Below, one piece after another: positions 32,554 through 40,680 of a stretch of 53,928 nucleotides of DNA (positions are counted from its first letter, which is position 1; every line of letters starts with the position of its first letter). This DNA comes from Curtobacterium flaccumfaciens UCD-AKU. Its GTDB lineage: Bacteria; Actinomycetota; Actinomycetes; Actinomycetales; Microbacteriaceae. Both the position numbers and the translations under genes were made by a program. Location of the stretch: contig NZ_KB714631.1 in assembly GCF_000349565.1 (NCBI RefSeq), positions 256,510 to 310,437 of the forward strand, in the 5' to 3' direction. The notes beneath the pieces are model-generated. The model had not been told where the DNA came from and searched no databases. It saw only the letters and a program-made list of their open reading frames with translations.

Positions 32554-32889
32554 ATGAGTGACACCACCACCCCCGGCGCGATGACCGAGGAGCAGAAGGC
32601 AGCCCTGGTCCGCTCCACCCGCCGGCTCGACCTGCGCCGCATCCTCGGCGGCCTGTTCGTCCTGTACGGCGTGATCACCACCATCGTCGGGATCGTGCAC
32701 TGGAACACCGACCCCGAGAAGACCGGCGGGATCCACATCAACCTGTGGGTCGGGATCTCGCTGCTCGTCGGCGGCGGGTTGTTCTTCCTCTGGGACCGCC
32801 TGAACCCCGTGCCCGCCGAGGACATCATCGGCCAGGCCGAGGCCGAGGCACACCAGCGTGCCGCGGGCGAGGGGCGCGAGCTGGCCTGA
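32554..32889 (+). CDS. Small membrane protein co-transcribed with the symporter
   Basis: A 111-aa protein with two membrane segments (about 31-50 and 65-82), separated by a loop HWNTDPEKTGGIHINLW. The ends are charged and cytoplasmic by the positive-inside rule. Similar small partners often follow SSS genes in actinobacteria; a direct role in transport is inference. AAGGAG precedes its ATG. Confidence 0.8.
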   Translation: MSDTTTPGAMTEEQKAALVRSTRRLDLRRILGGLFVLYGVITTIVGIVHWNTDPEKTGGIHINLWVGISLLVGGGLFFLWDRLNPVPAEDIIGQAEAEAHQRAAGEGRELA

Positions 32890-32923
32890 GCCCGTCTGGC
32901 TCGGGCGTCCCCGGCCGACGCAG

Positions 32924-32963
32924 AACGACGAAGTCGCTGTCGCACGACAGCGACTTCGTCGTT
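32924..32963. terminator. Perfect 19-bp hairpin terminator
   Basis: AACGACGAAGTCGCTGTCG and its exact complement are separated by 2 nt, followed by TTT. It ends the symporter operon and, being symmetric, could stop transcription in both directions. Confidence 0.85.
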
Positions 32964-33064
32964 TCCGCCCTCGTCGTCGGACGCCCGTACCGGTTGGTTC
33001 CCCCACGAAACGGTTGCGCGCTGATCCAGCTGGGTCCAGGTTGAGCGGAACGAAAGGAACCGCC

Positions 33065-33481
33065 ATGGAAACGATGGTCTTCATCAACCTGCCCGTCACC
33101 GACCTCGAGCGCTCGAAGGCGTTCTACGAGGCGCTCGGGTACTCGATCAACCCGGCGTTCAGCGACGACACCGCGGCGTGCGTGGTGGTGAGCAACACGA
33201 TCTCCGTCATGATCCTGACGACGGCGAAGTTCGCGGACTTCACCGACAAGACGATCGCCGGTCCGGACACGATCGAGGTCATCAACTCGCTCAGCGCACC
33301 GTCGAAGGAGGACGTCCACCGTGTCGTCGACGCCGCGGTGGCAGCCGGCGGCACCGAGGACCGCCCGGAGATGGACCTCGGCTTCATGTACCAGCGGAGC
33401 TTCACCGACCCGGACGGACACCGCTGGGAGTACGTGTGGATGGACGAGCAGGCGACGCAGGACGATCCGCCCGCCGAGTGA
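33065..33481 (+). CDS. VOC (glyoxalase-like) family protein
   Basis: A 138-aa protein with the paired beta-alpha-beta-beta-beta pattern of VOC enzymes: MVFINLPVTDLERSKAFYEA at the start and a second half ending DPDGHRWEYVWMDE, which supplies the usual Glu metal ligand. Substrate and metal are unknown; the group includes bleomycin/fosfomycin-resistance-like and uncharacterised proteins. The ATG follows AAAGGAA. Confidence 0.87.
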   Translation: METMVFINLPVTDLERSKAFYEALGYSINPAFSDDTAACVVVSNTISVMILTTAKFADFTDKTIAGPDTIEVINSLSAPSKEDVHRVVDAAVAAGGTEDRPEMDLGFMYQRSFTDPDGHRWEYVWMDEQATQDDPPAE

Positions 33482-33518
33482 GTCCCGGGGTGTCGGCGGC
33501 GCCCGCCAGGATGGTCGC

Positions 33519-34139
33519 ATGAGCACCGAGCCCGTCGACGCCCCGCCCGTGCCCGACCTCGTCACCGGTGACGACGGCCTGGCCCGGCCGGTCTGGGCGT
33601 CGTCGGACGACCTGCTGCGCGCCTACTACGACACCGAGTGGGGCATGCCCGTGCGCGATGAACGCGGGGTGTTCGAGCGGCTGTCGCTCGAGGCGTTCCA
33701 GTCCGGCCTGTCGTGGCGCACGATCCTGGCGAAGCGACCGGCGTTCCGTGCAGCCTTCGCCGACTTCGACGCCGACACCGTCGCGGCCTTCGGCGAGGAC
33801 GACGTCGAGCGGCTGATGGCCGATGCCGGGATCGTCCGGAACCGCGCGAAGATCCTCGCGACGATCACCAACGCGAACGCCACGATCGCCCTGCGGCAGG
33901 ACGGCGGGCTCGCCGGCTTCGTGTGGTCGTTCCGGCCGACGACCACGCCCGAGCCTCGGTCCTCCGCCGAGGTCCCGACGAAGTCGGACGAGTCCCTCGC
34001 GCTGTCGAAGGCGCTGCGGAAGCGCGGCTTCGCCTTCGTCGGGCCGACGACGATGTACGCCCTGATGGAAGCGCTCGGCATCGTCGACACCCACTTGGTC
34101 GGCAGCCACCGGCGCGGGACCTCGGGCGTCTGGAACTGA
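33519..34139 (+). CDS. tag: DNA-3-methyladenine glycosylase I, lacking most zinc ligands
   Basis: A 206-aa Tag-family base-excision repair enzyme. The helix-hairpin-helix core is clear: LEAFQSGLSWRTILAKRPAF (catalytic Glu and Trp), DDVERLMADAGIVRNRAKI, FVWSFRP, SKALRKRGFAFVGPTTMYAL. E. coli Tag holds zinc with Cys4, His17, His175 and Cys179. Here the matching positions read Pro (RPVW), Tyr (AYYDTEWG), His192 (retained) and Ser196 (HLVGSH), so the zinc site is probably absent. Repair activity is still likely since the base-binding residues remain. Confidence 0.92.
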   Translation: MSTEPVDAPPVPDLVTGDDGLARPVWASSDDLLRAYYDTEWGMPVRDERGVFERLSLEAFQSGLSWRTILAKRPAFRAAFADFDADTVAAFGEDDVERLMADAGIVRNRAKILATITNANATIALRQDGGLAGFVWSFRPTTTPEPRSSAEVPTKSDESLALSKALRKRGFAFVGPTTMYALMEALGIVDTHLVGSHRRGTSGVWN

Positions 34140-34190
34140 CGGCCGAGCCCACGAGCACGAGAACGAGAGCGCCGGGACTATGGTCACGAC

Positions 34191-34871
34191 ATGGCCGACG
34201 AGATCCGGATCGCGTTCCTGCTGTTCCCGCACCTGACCCAGCTGGACCTGACCGGTCCGGCCCAGGTGCTCAGCCGCGTGCCCGGCGCGCGCGTCGAGTA
34301 CGTCGCGGCGACGCTCGACCCCGTGCCGAGCGACTGCGGCCTCGCGCTCGTCCCCACCGTGACGATCCAGGATGCAGGCGCCGCGGACGTGCTGGTCGTC
34401 CCCGGCGGTGACGGTGCCTTCGACGCGATGCTCGACCCGGACGTCGTGGCCTTCGTCCGGCGCCAGGCCGAGGACGCCACGTGGATGACGTCGGTGTGCA
34501 CCGGGGCCTTCGTGCTCGGCGCCGCCGGGCTGCTCGCCGGCCGACGCGCGACGACCCACTGGGCCTCGAAGCCGATGCTCGAGGCCTTCGGTGCGCAGCC
34601 GGTCGACGCCCGGATCGCTCGGGACGGCGCCGTCGTCACCGCCGCCGGGGTGAGCGCGGGCATCGACATGGCGCTGTGGCTCGCGGCCGAGCTCGCCGGA
34701 CGCCCCGCGGCCGAGGCGATCCAGCTGCAGATCGAGTACGACCCGCAGCCACCGTTCGACCACGGATCAGCCGAGCGCGCCGACGCCGTCGTCATCGCCC
34801 GGGCCCGTGCAGCAGCCGAGGAATCGCGCGGCGACCGGGTGACCCGCGCCGCCGCAGCCGTCCTGCGCTGA
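34191..34871 (+). CDS. DJ-1/PfpI-family protein (isonitrile hydratase-like)
   Basis: A 226-aa protein of the DJ-1/PfpI fold with the nucleophile elbow WMTSVCTGAFVLGAAGLL (Cys103) and N-terminal FPHLTQLDLTGPAQVLSRVP. Gln rather than Glu in GPAQVL, the length and the C-terminal extension resemble isocyanide hydratase InhA more than the proteases. TATGGT lies 6 nt before the ATG (leaderless). The substrate is not certain. Confidence 0.87.
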   Translation: MADEIRIAFLLFPHLTQLDLTGPAQVLSRVPGARVEYVAATLDPVPSDCGLALVPTVTIQDAGAADVLVVPGGDGAFDAMLDPDVVAFVRRQAEDATWMTSVCTGAFVLGAAGLLAGRRATTHWASKPMLEAFGAQPVDARIARDGAVVTAAGVSAGIDMALWLAAELAGRPAAEAIQLQIEYDPQPPFDHGSAERADAVVIARARAAAEESRGDRVTRAAAAVLR

Positions 34872-34886
34872 CGCGGACCTCCACAC

Positions 34887-34964
34887 GGTCACGAATCCCC
34901 GCTGGTCTCCGCCGAGTGGTCACGACACGTCGTTCCGGGCGCGGCCAGCCGACACTTCGTGACC
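34887..34964. repeat. Single inverted copy of the 78-bp element
   Basis: Starts GGTCACGA, ends TCGTGACC, exactly 78 bp. GCCAGCCGACACTTCGTGAC is the exact complement of the start of the array elements at 14811 and 15022, and TCCCCGCT...TCCGCCGA matches their other end. It lies between the DJ-1 gene and a convergent GNAT gene. Confidence 0.85.
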
Positions 34965-35022
34965 GCTCGGGGCCATGCAGGCGGGGGGGTGTGACCGGCG
35001 CCGCGCCCGCGGCTGTCCTGCG

Positions 35023-35493
35023 CTAGCGCAGCGGCTTCCGCATCTGCGCCGACGTCACCTGGTACCCGAGGGCCGCGTACAGCTCCTGCGCTCCCGTGTT
35101 GTAGCCGAACACGTTCAGCCCGATGCTCGTCGCACCGCGTTCGGCAGCGGCGCGGTGCCCGAGCTCGAGCGCGCGACGGGCGTGCCCGCGACGCCGGTGC
35201 GCCTCGTCGATCTCGACGTCGAAGACCCACCAGTCGGTGCTGCCCGTCGTGAACGGCCCGATCCAGAGCGACCCGACGACGGTGTCGTCCTGGTCGAGGA
35301 CCTCCCACACCAGGTGGCCGTCAGCGGGGGAGCCGTCCGGGAACCAGCGGTCCCGCGACTGCTGCTCGTTCGCCTCGGCCTGCTCGCGGCTCTCGCCCGC
35401 CTGCATCCGCGACTCGACGTACTCGGCCATCGTGCGGTGGAGCCAGGCCGGGAGGCGCGTGGCCGGCATCGCGACGAGCCGCGTGTCGGTCAT
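35023..35493 (-). CDS. GNAT-family N-acetyltransferase
   Basis: A 156-aa GNAT protein; VFDVEIDEAHRRRGHARRAL is motif A with the acetyl-CoA pyrophosphate loop (RRRGHA), and LNVFGYNTGAQELYAALGYQ is motif B. The substrate is unknown. Its ATG overlaps the stop of the LysR-like gene (ATGA), so the two are translationally coupled. Confidence 0.9.
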   Translation of the reverse strand: MTDTRLVAMPATRLPAWLHRTMAEYVESRMQAGESREQAEANEQQSRDRWFPDGSPADGHLVWEVLDQDDTVVGSLWIGPFTTGSTDWWVFDVEIDEAHRRRGHARRALELGHRAAAERGATSIGLNVFGYNTGAQELYAALGYQVTSAQMRKPLR

Positions 35494-36293
35494 CGGTTGC
35501 CCTTGGAGCCCCGGCTCGGCTTGCCGCGCATCTTGCCGCGTCCGGGCGTGGGCCCCTTGCCGGTGTTGGACTTCTTGCCGGCGCCGGACTTGCCGCTGCC
35601 GGGTGACTTCGCCTTGGCCTTGCCGCCGGCGCCCTTGGACCCCGACGCACCCGACCCGCCGGACCCACCCGACGCGCCCTTGGCACCCGAGCCGGCCTTG
35701 GCGCCGCCACGAGCCGGACGCGAGTCGTCGTCGCCGTCGCGATCCGGGCCTCCTGGCTGGCGCGAGCTGTTGGCGGTCCGCCCGCGCACCACACCGATGA
35801 ACTCCTCGGTGGTCTCGGTGGCGTCCTCGTCCCGCCAGACCAGCGCGATGCGCGTGCCCTCGGCGTCCATGAGCGGACGACCGACCAGGTCCTTTCGGCT
35901 GGCGGCGCGGAACAGCGACTGGGGGAGCACCACGACGCCGACGTTCGCCTCGACCAGGTCGAGCGATCCGTCGATGTCGGCGGGCACCGGGCCCGCGTCG
36001 ATCACGTGGACCTCGGCGTCGGCGAGGTCGACCTCGGCGAGTTCGGCGAGGGGGGAGTCCTTGGGCATCGCGACGACGGCCGTCTCGGTCCAGAGCGGGA
36101 TGGCGTTGTGCCGCTCGGACACGGGCATGCGCGCGAAGACCATGTCAGCCTCGCCCGCCAGCGTGTCGTCGACGTCGTCGGCACCGATCGGCCGCAGCCG
36201 GAGCTCGATGGAGGGGAAGCGATCCCGCCAGACACGGGCCCACTTTGCGGGGGAGACCCCCGGCACGAAGGCGATGGTGAGAGCCGCGGTCAT
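35490..36293 (-). CDS. LysR-type substrate-binding domain protein without HTH, with basic tail
   Basis: A 267-aa protein that begins directly with a LysR effector-binding fold (TIAFVPGVSPAKWARVWRDR, EADMVFARMP, VPADIDGSLDLVEANVGVVV) and has no N-terminal helix-turn-helix. From about residue 165 it becomes a Gly/Ser/Lys-rich tail ending KMRGKPSRGSKGNR, which could bind nucleic acid. It is divergent to the DUF5997 gene with a 33-bp gap, a pairing I recall in other actinobacteria. Function unknown. Confidence 0.85.
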   Translation of the reverse strand: MTAALTIAFVPGVSPAKWARVWRDRFPSIELRLRPIGADDVDDTLAGEADMVFARMPVSERHNAIPLWTETAVVAMPKDSPLAELAEVDLADAEVHVIDAGPVPADIDGSLDLVEANVGVVVLPQSLFRAASRKDLVGRPLMDAEGTRIALVWRDEDATETTEEFIGVVRGRTANSSRQPGGPDRDGDDDSRPARGGAKAGSGAKGASGGSGGSGASGSKGAGGKAKAKSPGSGKSGAGKKSNTGKGPTPGRGKMRGKPSRGSKGNR

Positions 36294-36326
36294 GCAGACG
36301 AGCATAGGGGCCGTACCCTTGTCCTC

Positions 36327-36716
36327 ATGGCGCAGGAACAGACCATGAAGCCCGAGACGGCTGCGAAGAAGCTCGGCATCTTGCTGACGGCCGCTCCGGA
36401 GTCCTTCCAGAGCGCTCCCCTCACGCGGACCGCCTTCGACGAGCTCCGGACCGAACCCCCGACCTGGCTCGAGGACCTCCGACGCGACGGCCCGCACCCG
36501 CGACCCGTCGTGGCGCAGAAGCTCGGCATCTCCATCTCCGGCCTGAGCCGCGCGGGGATCGACGACGCGCTGACGACGGCGGACATCAAGACGCTGCTCG
36601 AGCAGAAGCCCGAGTGGCTCGTCCGCGAGCGTGCGACGCAGGCCGCCGTGCACGCCGAGAACGCCCGCGTGAAGCAGGAGCGCGCCGCCAAGGCCGCTGC
36701 CCGCGCCGAGGACTGA
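36327..36716 (+). CDS. DUF5997-family protein
   Basis: A 129-aa protein with the DUF5997 core (AAKKLGILLTAAPESFQ, LTRTAFDELRTEPPTWLEDL, HPRPVVAQKLGISISGLSRA) and an Ala/Lys/Glu-rich helical tail. It is probably cytoplasmic and helical; no function is known. TACCCT lies 7 nt before the ATG, suggesting a leaderless transcript. Divergent to the LysR-like gene. Confidence 0.85.
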   Translation: MAQEQTMKPETAAKKLGILLTAAPESFQSAPLTRTAFDELRTEPPTWLEDLRRDGPHPRPVVAQKLGISISGLSRAGIDDALTTADIKTLLEQKPEWLVRERATQAAVHAENARVKQERAAKAAARAED

Positions 36717-36746
36717 CCCCACTCCGCCGCACCGAGGACGCCCCAC

Positions 36747-37253
36747 GTGCACGAGACCGTCGCCGACGCCATGCTGGTCGTGCCGCAGTTCGCGTCCGTG
36801 TGCTGCATCGTCGGTGACCGCTACCGGCCGCGTCCGGGCGTGATCGTGCCGGCGGGCGTGATGCTCGTCGCGATGCTCATGCCCGTCGTCGACGCCGGCG
36901 CCGTGTGGACCCTGTTCGCCGCCACCCTGCTGCTGTTGCTCGCACCGCTGCCCGTCATGCGTCGACGCCGCGCCGACGGCCGCCGTGCGGAGCCGATGGA
37001 CGTGCACCGCGCGCTCTCCGCCGTCGTGATGGCGGGGATGCTGCTGATGGGCCACGCCTCGGGCGTCGCCGGTGACCACGCCGGGCACGGCATCGCGCTG
37101 TCCGCGGTGCTCGGTGCCGGCGTGATCGGCTACTGCGCCTTCAGTGGCTGGCTGCTCCGGTACGAGTGGGGGCGCGAGGACCGGCGAGCGGTCCGCAGCG
37201 GCGAGGTCTTCGCGATGACCGTCGCCGTGGTCGGCATGACCCTGGCGATGTAG
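36747..37253 (+). CDS. Hypothetical membrane protein, 168 aa
   Basis: About five hydrophobic segments separated by charged loops (RRRRADGRRAEP and YEWGREDRRAVRSGE). His-rich spots HASGVAGDHAGHG lie in one loop. I do not recognise a named family. It starts with GTG 30 bp after the DUF5997 gene and is probably co-transcribed. Confidence 0.7.
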   Translation: MHETVADAMLVVPQFASVCCIVGDRYRPRPGVIVPAGVMLVAMLMPVVDAGAVWTLFAATLLLLLAPLPVMRRRRADGRRAEPMDVHRALSAVVMAGMLLMGHASGVAGDHAGHGIALSAVLGAGVIGYCAFSGWLLRYEWGREDRRAVRSGEVFAMTVAVVGMTLAM

Positions 37254-37308
37254 CCCAGCCCGCGCCGGCAGCAGCGGCTGCGCCGGCAGCGACGGCGGGA
37301 GCGGGGCG

Positions 37309-37758
37309 TCAGTCGCGCGCGGCGCTGTCCGCCGGGGCGTCCGCCGCGTGCGTCACCCGCTGCTTGGCCGCCTGGATCGTGTCCTTCGGCACCGGCGGTA
37401 CCCCGCGCCGGATCCCGCGCAGGCCGACGACGAACAGGATCGCGGTGAGGATCGCGAACGCCGCGAACGTGATCCCGGTCGCCGCCCACAGCGGCAGGGC
37501 CAGGGCCAACAGCGCCACCGCGAAGCCCGCCAGTGCGACCAGGGTCGTCAGGGCGAACCCGACGGCCACCCCGGTGAGCACCAGCCCGGTCTTCGCACCG
37601 CTGGCGCGCTCGCCGATCTCCCGCCGCGCCGAGGCGACCTCCTCACGTACCGCGCGCAGCACCGGCTCGAGGGCCTTCTGCACGAGTCCGGCGGTCACGG
37701 TGTCGCGGAACGACGGCCGGCCGGGTGCGGTGGTGTCGTCGTGATCGGTGCTGCTCAT
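37309..37758 (-). CDS. Holin-like (phage_holin_3_6/YqjE-type) membrane protein
   Basis: A 149-aa protein: polar N-terminal helix (REEVASARREIGERASGAKT), two membrane helices (about 59-80 and 84-108), and a short cytoplasmic tail. This matches the DUF1469/phage_holin_3_6 family, which is chromosomal and widespread; there is no prophage here, and a lytic role is unlikely. The ATG follows AGGAGA. Confidence 0.8.
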   Translation of the reverse strand: MSSTDHDDTTAPGRPSFRDTVTAGLVQKALEPVLRAVREEVASARREIGERASGAKTGLVLTGVAVGFALTTLVALAGFAVALLALALPLWAATGITFAAFAILTAILFVVGLRGIRRGVPPVPKDTIQAAKQRVTHAADAPADSAARD

Positions 37759-37876
37759 GAGGGTCTCCTGTCCGGGCGCGGCGGTCCGCGTCCCCTGACA
37801 GGACGCGACCGACCCGATGATCGTCACGCCGCCGCGCGTGCGTGCGGTGCGTTCCCAGGTTGTGCAACGGACGCGG

Positions 37877-37911
37877 AGGCCCGCCCCGCGTCGACGACGC
37901 AGGACGGGCCT
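37877..37911 (-). terminator. Terminator of the MFS gene
   Basis: AGGCCCGCCCCGCGTC and GACGCAGGACGGGCCT pair at 14 of 16 positions around a 3-nt loop; the two mismatches become G-U pairs in the minus-strand RNA. It starts about 25 bp past the MFS stop codon. Confidence 0.7.
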
Positions 37912-37935
37912 GGCGGGGTGGCCGGGTCCACCGCG

Positions 37936-39411
37936 CTACTCGGTGACCTCCTCGAGGTCGTCGATCCCGCGGGCGGCGGCCGCTGCGCGGCGGGCACGCA
38001 TCGACGGGGCGACGAGTGCTGCGAGCACGGCCACGACCGCGACCCCGGTGCACGCCCAGAACCCGATCGTGAAGGCGTCGTCGGTCGGCAGACCCTGCGG
38101 CGTGCTGTGCGAGGTGATGAGCGCGGCGATGACGGCGGTGCCGACGCTCGAGCCGATGGTGCGGACGACCGTGTTGGCGCTGATGGCCTCGCCGGTCTGG
38201 TTCGCGGGGACGCTCTCGATGATCGCGTTCGAGCAGGCGGCCAGGGCCATGCCGATGCCGATGCCGGTCAGGACGCCGGAGGCCACCACCTGCCACAGCT
38301 CGGCGTGTGCGATGGCTGGCAGCACGAACGCGGCGACGATGGCGAACCCGCCGATGAGCATCGGCGGCTTCGGGCCGACCTTGCGCACCAGGACGCCGGC
38401 GATCGGCCCGGCGACCACCATCATCACGACGGTCGGCAGCAGGAAGAGCCCGGCCTGGGTGACGTCCTTGCCGAAGCCGTAGCCGAGCGCCGTCGGGAGC
38501 TGCAGGAGCGTCGGGACGAGGACGAAGGTGCCGAACATCGCGAACCCGAAGACCAGTGCGACGACGTGGGCGGTCCAGACGCCGCGGACGGCGAAGAGCC
38601 GCACGTCGATGAGCGGCTCGGCGACCCGCAGCTCGACGAGGACGAACACGACCAGTGCGACGGCGCCGAGGACCAGCAGGCCGATGGTCTTGGCGTCGCC
38701 CCAGCCCCAGGTCTCGCCCTCGCTGACGGCGAGCAGGATCGCGACGAGCGACACCGCCAGGACGAACGTGCCGGCCATGTCGAGGCGTCCGGGCTTCCGC
38801 ACCGGGGACTCCGGCATGCCGAAGACCGCCCCGAGCAGCGCGATGACGACGAGCACGGCGGGGAGCCAGAACAGCCAGTGCCAGGACAGGTGCTCGACGA
38901 TGGGTCCGGCCGCGACGATGCCGACACCGGCACCGATCCCGAAGATCGCCGACAGCAGACCGATCGTGACGCTGACCTTCTCCTTCGGCAGCTCGTCCCG
39001 CACGATGCCGATCGACAGCGGCATCACGGCACCGGCGGCGCCCTGCAGTGCCCGTCCGACGATCAGCACGCCGAGGTTCGGCGCGAGCGCGGCGAGCACG
39101 GCCCCGACGAGCAGGATCGACAGCACGACGATCAGGACCTTGCGCTTGCCGATCATGTCGCCGAGGCGACCGAGGATCGGCGTGAGCACCGAGGCGGAGA
39201 GCAGGTAGGCCGTGAGCACCCAGCTCGTCGCACTGGTGGAGGCGCCGAGGTCCTGTCCGATGGTCGACAGCGCCGGGGCGACCAGCGACTGCAGGACCGC
39301 GAAGGACAGGCCGCCGAGGGACAGGGAGACGATGATCGCCGTGCTGTTCGGCCGGCGCCCGTTCGTGGTGGGGTGCGAGCCGGTCCGTAGGCTCTGCATG
39401 GTGTCGGTCAT
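37936..39411 (-). CDS. MFS transporter, DHA2 family, partner of a TetR regulator
   Basis: A 491-aa protein with about 14 membrane helices. AYLLSASVLTPILGRLGDMI, GKRKVLIVV (motif A) and GIGAGVGIVAAGPIVEHLSW (motif C) are typical. The ATG at 39411 is preferred because GGAG lies upstream; a later Met (MQSL) is possible. It is transcribed divergently from a TetR gene, with two copies of one operator between them, so it is probably an inducible exporter. Confidence 0.92.
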   Translation of the reverse strand: MTDTMQSLRTGSHPTTNGRRPNSTAIIVSLSLGGLSFAVLQSLVAPALSTIGQDLGASTSATSWVLTAYLLSASVLTPILGRLGDMIGKRKVLIVVLSILLVGAVLAALAPNLGVLIVGRALQGAAGAVMPLSIGIVRDELPKEKVSVTIGLLSAIFGIGAGVGIVAAGPIVEHLSWHWLFWLPAVLVVIALLGAVFGMPESPVRKPGRLDMAGTFVLAVSLVAILLAVSEGETWGWGDAKTIGLLVLGAVALVVFVLVELRVAEPLIDVRLFAVRGVWTAHVVALVFGFAMFGTFVLVPTLLQLPTALGYGFGKDVTQAGLFLLPTVVMMVVAGPIAGVLVRKVGPKPPMLIGGFAIVAAFVLPAIAHAELWQVVASGVLTGIGIGMALAACSNAIIESVPANQTGEAISANTVVRTIGSSVGTAVIAALITSHSTPQGLPTDDAFTIGFWACTGVAVVAVLAALVAPSMRARRAAAAARGIDDLEEVTE

Positions 39412-39439
39412 CGTGCTCCGTGTCCTCGTGGTCGATGGC

Positions 39440-39461
39440 GATGTAAACAACTGCTGACATC
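39440..39461 (-). promoter_or_regulatory. TetR operator copy at the MFS promoter
   Basis: ATGTAAACAACTGCTGACAT lies 30-50 bp upstream of the MFS start codon. It shares ATGTAA-CAA and TGACAT with the complement of the site at 39486-39505. Confidence 0.65.
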
Positions 39462-39485
39462 ACGAGCGTACGCCGGAACGACCGC

Positions 39486-39505
39486 ATGTCAACGCTTGCT
39501 TACAT
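39486..39505 (+). promoter_or_regulatory. TetR operator copy at the tetR promoter
   Basis: ATGTCAACGCTTGCTTACAT is an imperfect palindrome; its complement, ATGTAAGCAAGCGTTGACAT, matches the site at 39440. TAGGCT (39521-39526), the tetR -10, lies just downstream. Confidence 0.65.
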
Positions 39506-39533
39506 CCCTGTGAGGACCGCTAGGCTGCGCACC

Positions 39534-40100
39534 ATGAGCAAGGACGCCGCGGCCACCCGACTCCTGCTCGTGCAGGCCGCCCGCCGACGGTTCGCCTTCG
39601 ACGGGTACCGCGCGACGACCGTGCGCGAGATCGCCGGGGACGCCGGGGTCAACGTCGCCCTGATCAACCGGTACTTCGGGTCGAAGGAAGGGCTGTTCCG
39701 CGCCTGCCTCGACCGCGTCGTCCGTGACCTGGGCGCCGAGGAGACGAGCGAACAGGGGCTCGAGCGGGCGCTCACGGGGATCATCACCCACATCGTGCGG
39801 ACGCCCACCGACGACGACTCGCTGCAGCTGATGCTCCTGCTCCGGTCCTCCGGCGACGACGGTGCCGACGCCATCCGCCGCGAGACGCTGCGTCGCTACG
39901 CCGAACGGCTCGCGGGCACCGTCGGCGGTGCCGGGTCCGACGCGCTGCTCGTCCGGGCCGAGATCGCGCTCGCGGTGGTGCTCGGGATGTCGATGCTCCG
40001 GCAGTCCACCGCGGTGGAACCCCTGGCATCCGCCGACGACGCCGTCGTGTCGGCGGCGCTCGAGGACGCCCTCCGCGCCCTGCTCGCGCCGCCGCGGTAG
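39534..40100 (+). CDS. TetR-family transcriptional regulator
   Basis: A 188-aa regulator. The N-terminal HTH (about 8-55) reads FAFDGYRATTVREIAGDAGV followed by NVALINRYFGSKEGLF, a clear TetR signature. The C-terminal domain is helical. It probably represses the divergent MFS gene and itself. TAGGCT is 7 nt before the ATG with no Shine-Dalgarno (leaderless). Confidence 0.93.
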   Translation: MSKDAAATRLLLVQAARRRFAFDGYRATTVREIAGDAGVNVALINRYFGSKEGLFRACLDRVVRDLGAEETSEQGLERALTGIITHIVRTPTDDDSLQLMLLLRSSGDDGADAIRRETLRRYAERLAGTVGGAGSDALLVRAEIALAVVLGMSMLRQSTAVEPLASADDAVVSAALEDALRALLAPPR

Positions 40101-40109
40101 CGTCGAGGG

Positions 40110-40637
40110 GTGTCCGACCGACCCGCACGTCGCCCCGACCCCGCTCCGCGCCTGGACGAGGTCGACGAGCGCATCCTCTGGACCCTCGCCGCGGATGCCC
40201 GGATCCCGAACAACCGGCTCGCGGCCGCGGTCGGCATCGCACCTTCGACGTGCCTCGCCCGGGTCCGTGCCCTCGAGGACGCCGGGGTGATCCGCGGCTA
40301 CCGGGCCGAGGTGGACGTCGCGCGCCTGGGGTTCTCGATCGAGGCGATGGTGTCCGTCCGCGTGCACGCCGCCGCTCGCCACGAACTGCGGGACTTCGCG
40401 AAGCGCCTGCTGCGGGTGCCGGTCGTGCAGGACGTGTCGTTCCTGGCCGGGGACAAGGACTTCCTCGTGCACATCGCGTGCGAGTCGACCGAGCAGCTCC
40501 GGGACTTCGTCGCCGACGAGCTCAGCGGTGACCCCTCGGTGGCGACGACACAGACGAACATCGTGTTCGAACGCCTCGTCGCCGACCGTGCCGCCCAGGG
40601 CCGCTCGTTCGACGAACTCCGGCGCTGGCGGGCCTGA
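40110..40637 (+). CDS. Lrp/AsnC-family transcriptional regulator
   Basis: A 175-aa regulator with an AsnC-type HTH (LDEVDERILWTLAADARIPN followed by NRLAAAVGIAPSTCLARVRA) and a RAM ligand domain (VSVRVHAAARHELRDFAKRL, DKDFLVHIACES). It likely senses an amino acid; no neighbouring amino-acid gene points to a target. The GTG at 40110 lies 6 nt after TAGCGT, suggesting leaderless expression, 9 nt past the tetR stop. Confidence 0.92.
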   Translation: MSDRPARRPDPAPRLDEVDERILWTLAADARIPNNRLAAAVGIAPSTCLARVRALEDAGVIRGYRAEVDVARLGFSIEAMVSVRVHAAARHELRDFAKRLLRVPVVQDVSFLAGDKDFLVHIACESTEQLRDFVADELSGDPSVATTQTNIVFERLVADRAAQGRSFDELRRWRA

Positions 40638-40680
40638 GGCACGAACCCCGCGTCAGGGGCCCCGGGGCAGTAGCTCCGGG

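Noticed and set aside
29952..32945. Open frame of nearly 1000 codons on the minus strand across the symporter and aroQ
   Set aside because: It is antisense to well-recognised genes and has a His/Asp/Arg-rich shadow composition.
37309..37758. Prophage holin
   Set aside because: The family is common in actinobacterial chromosomes and no phage genes lie nearby.
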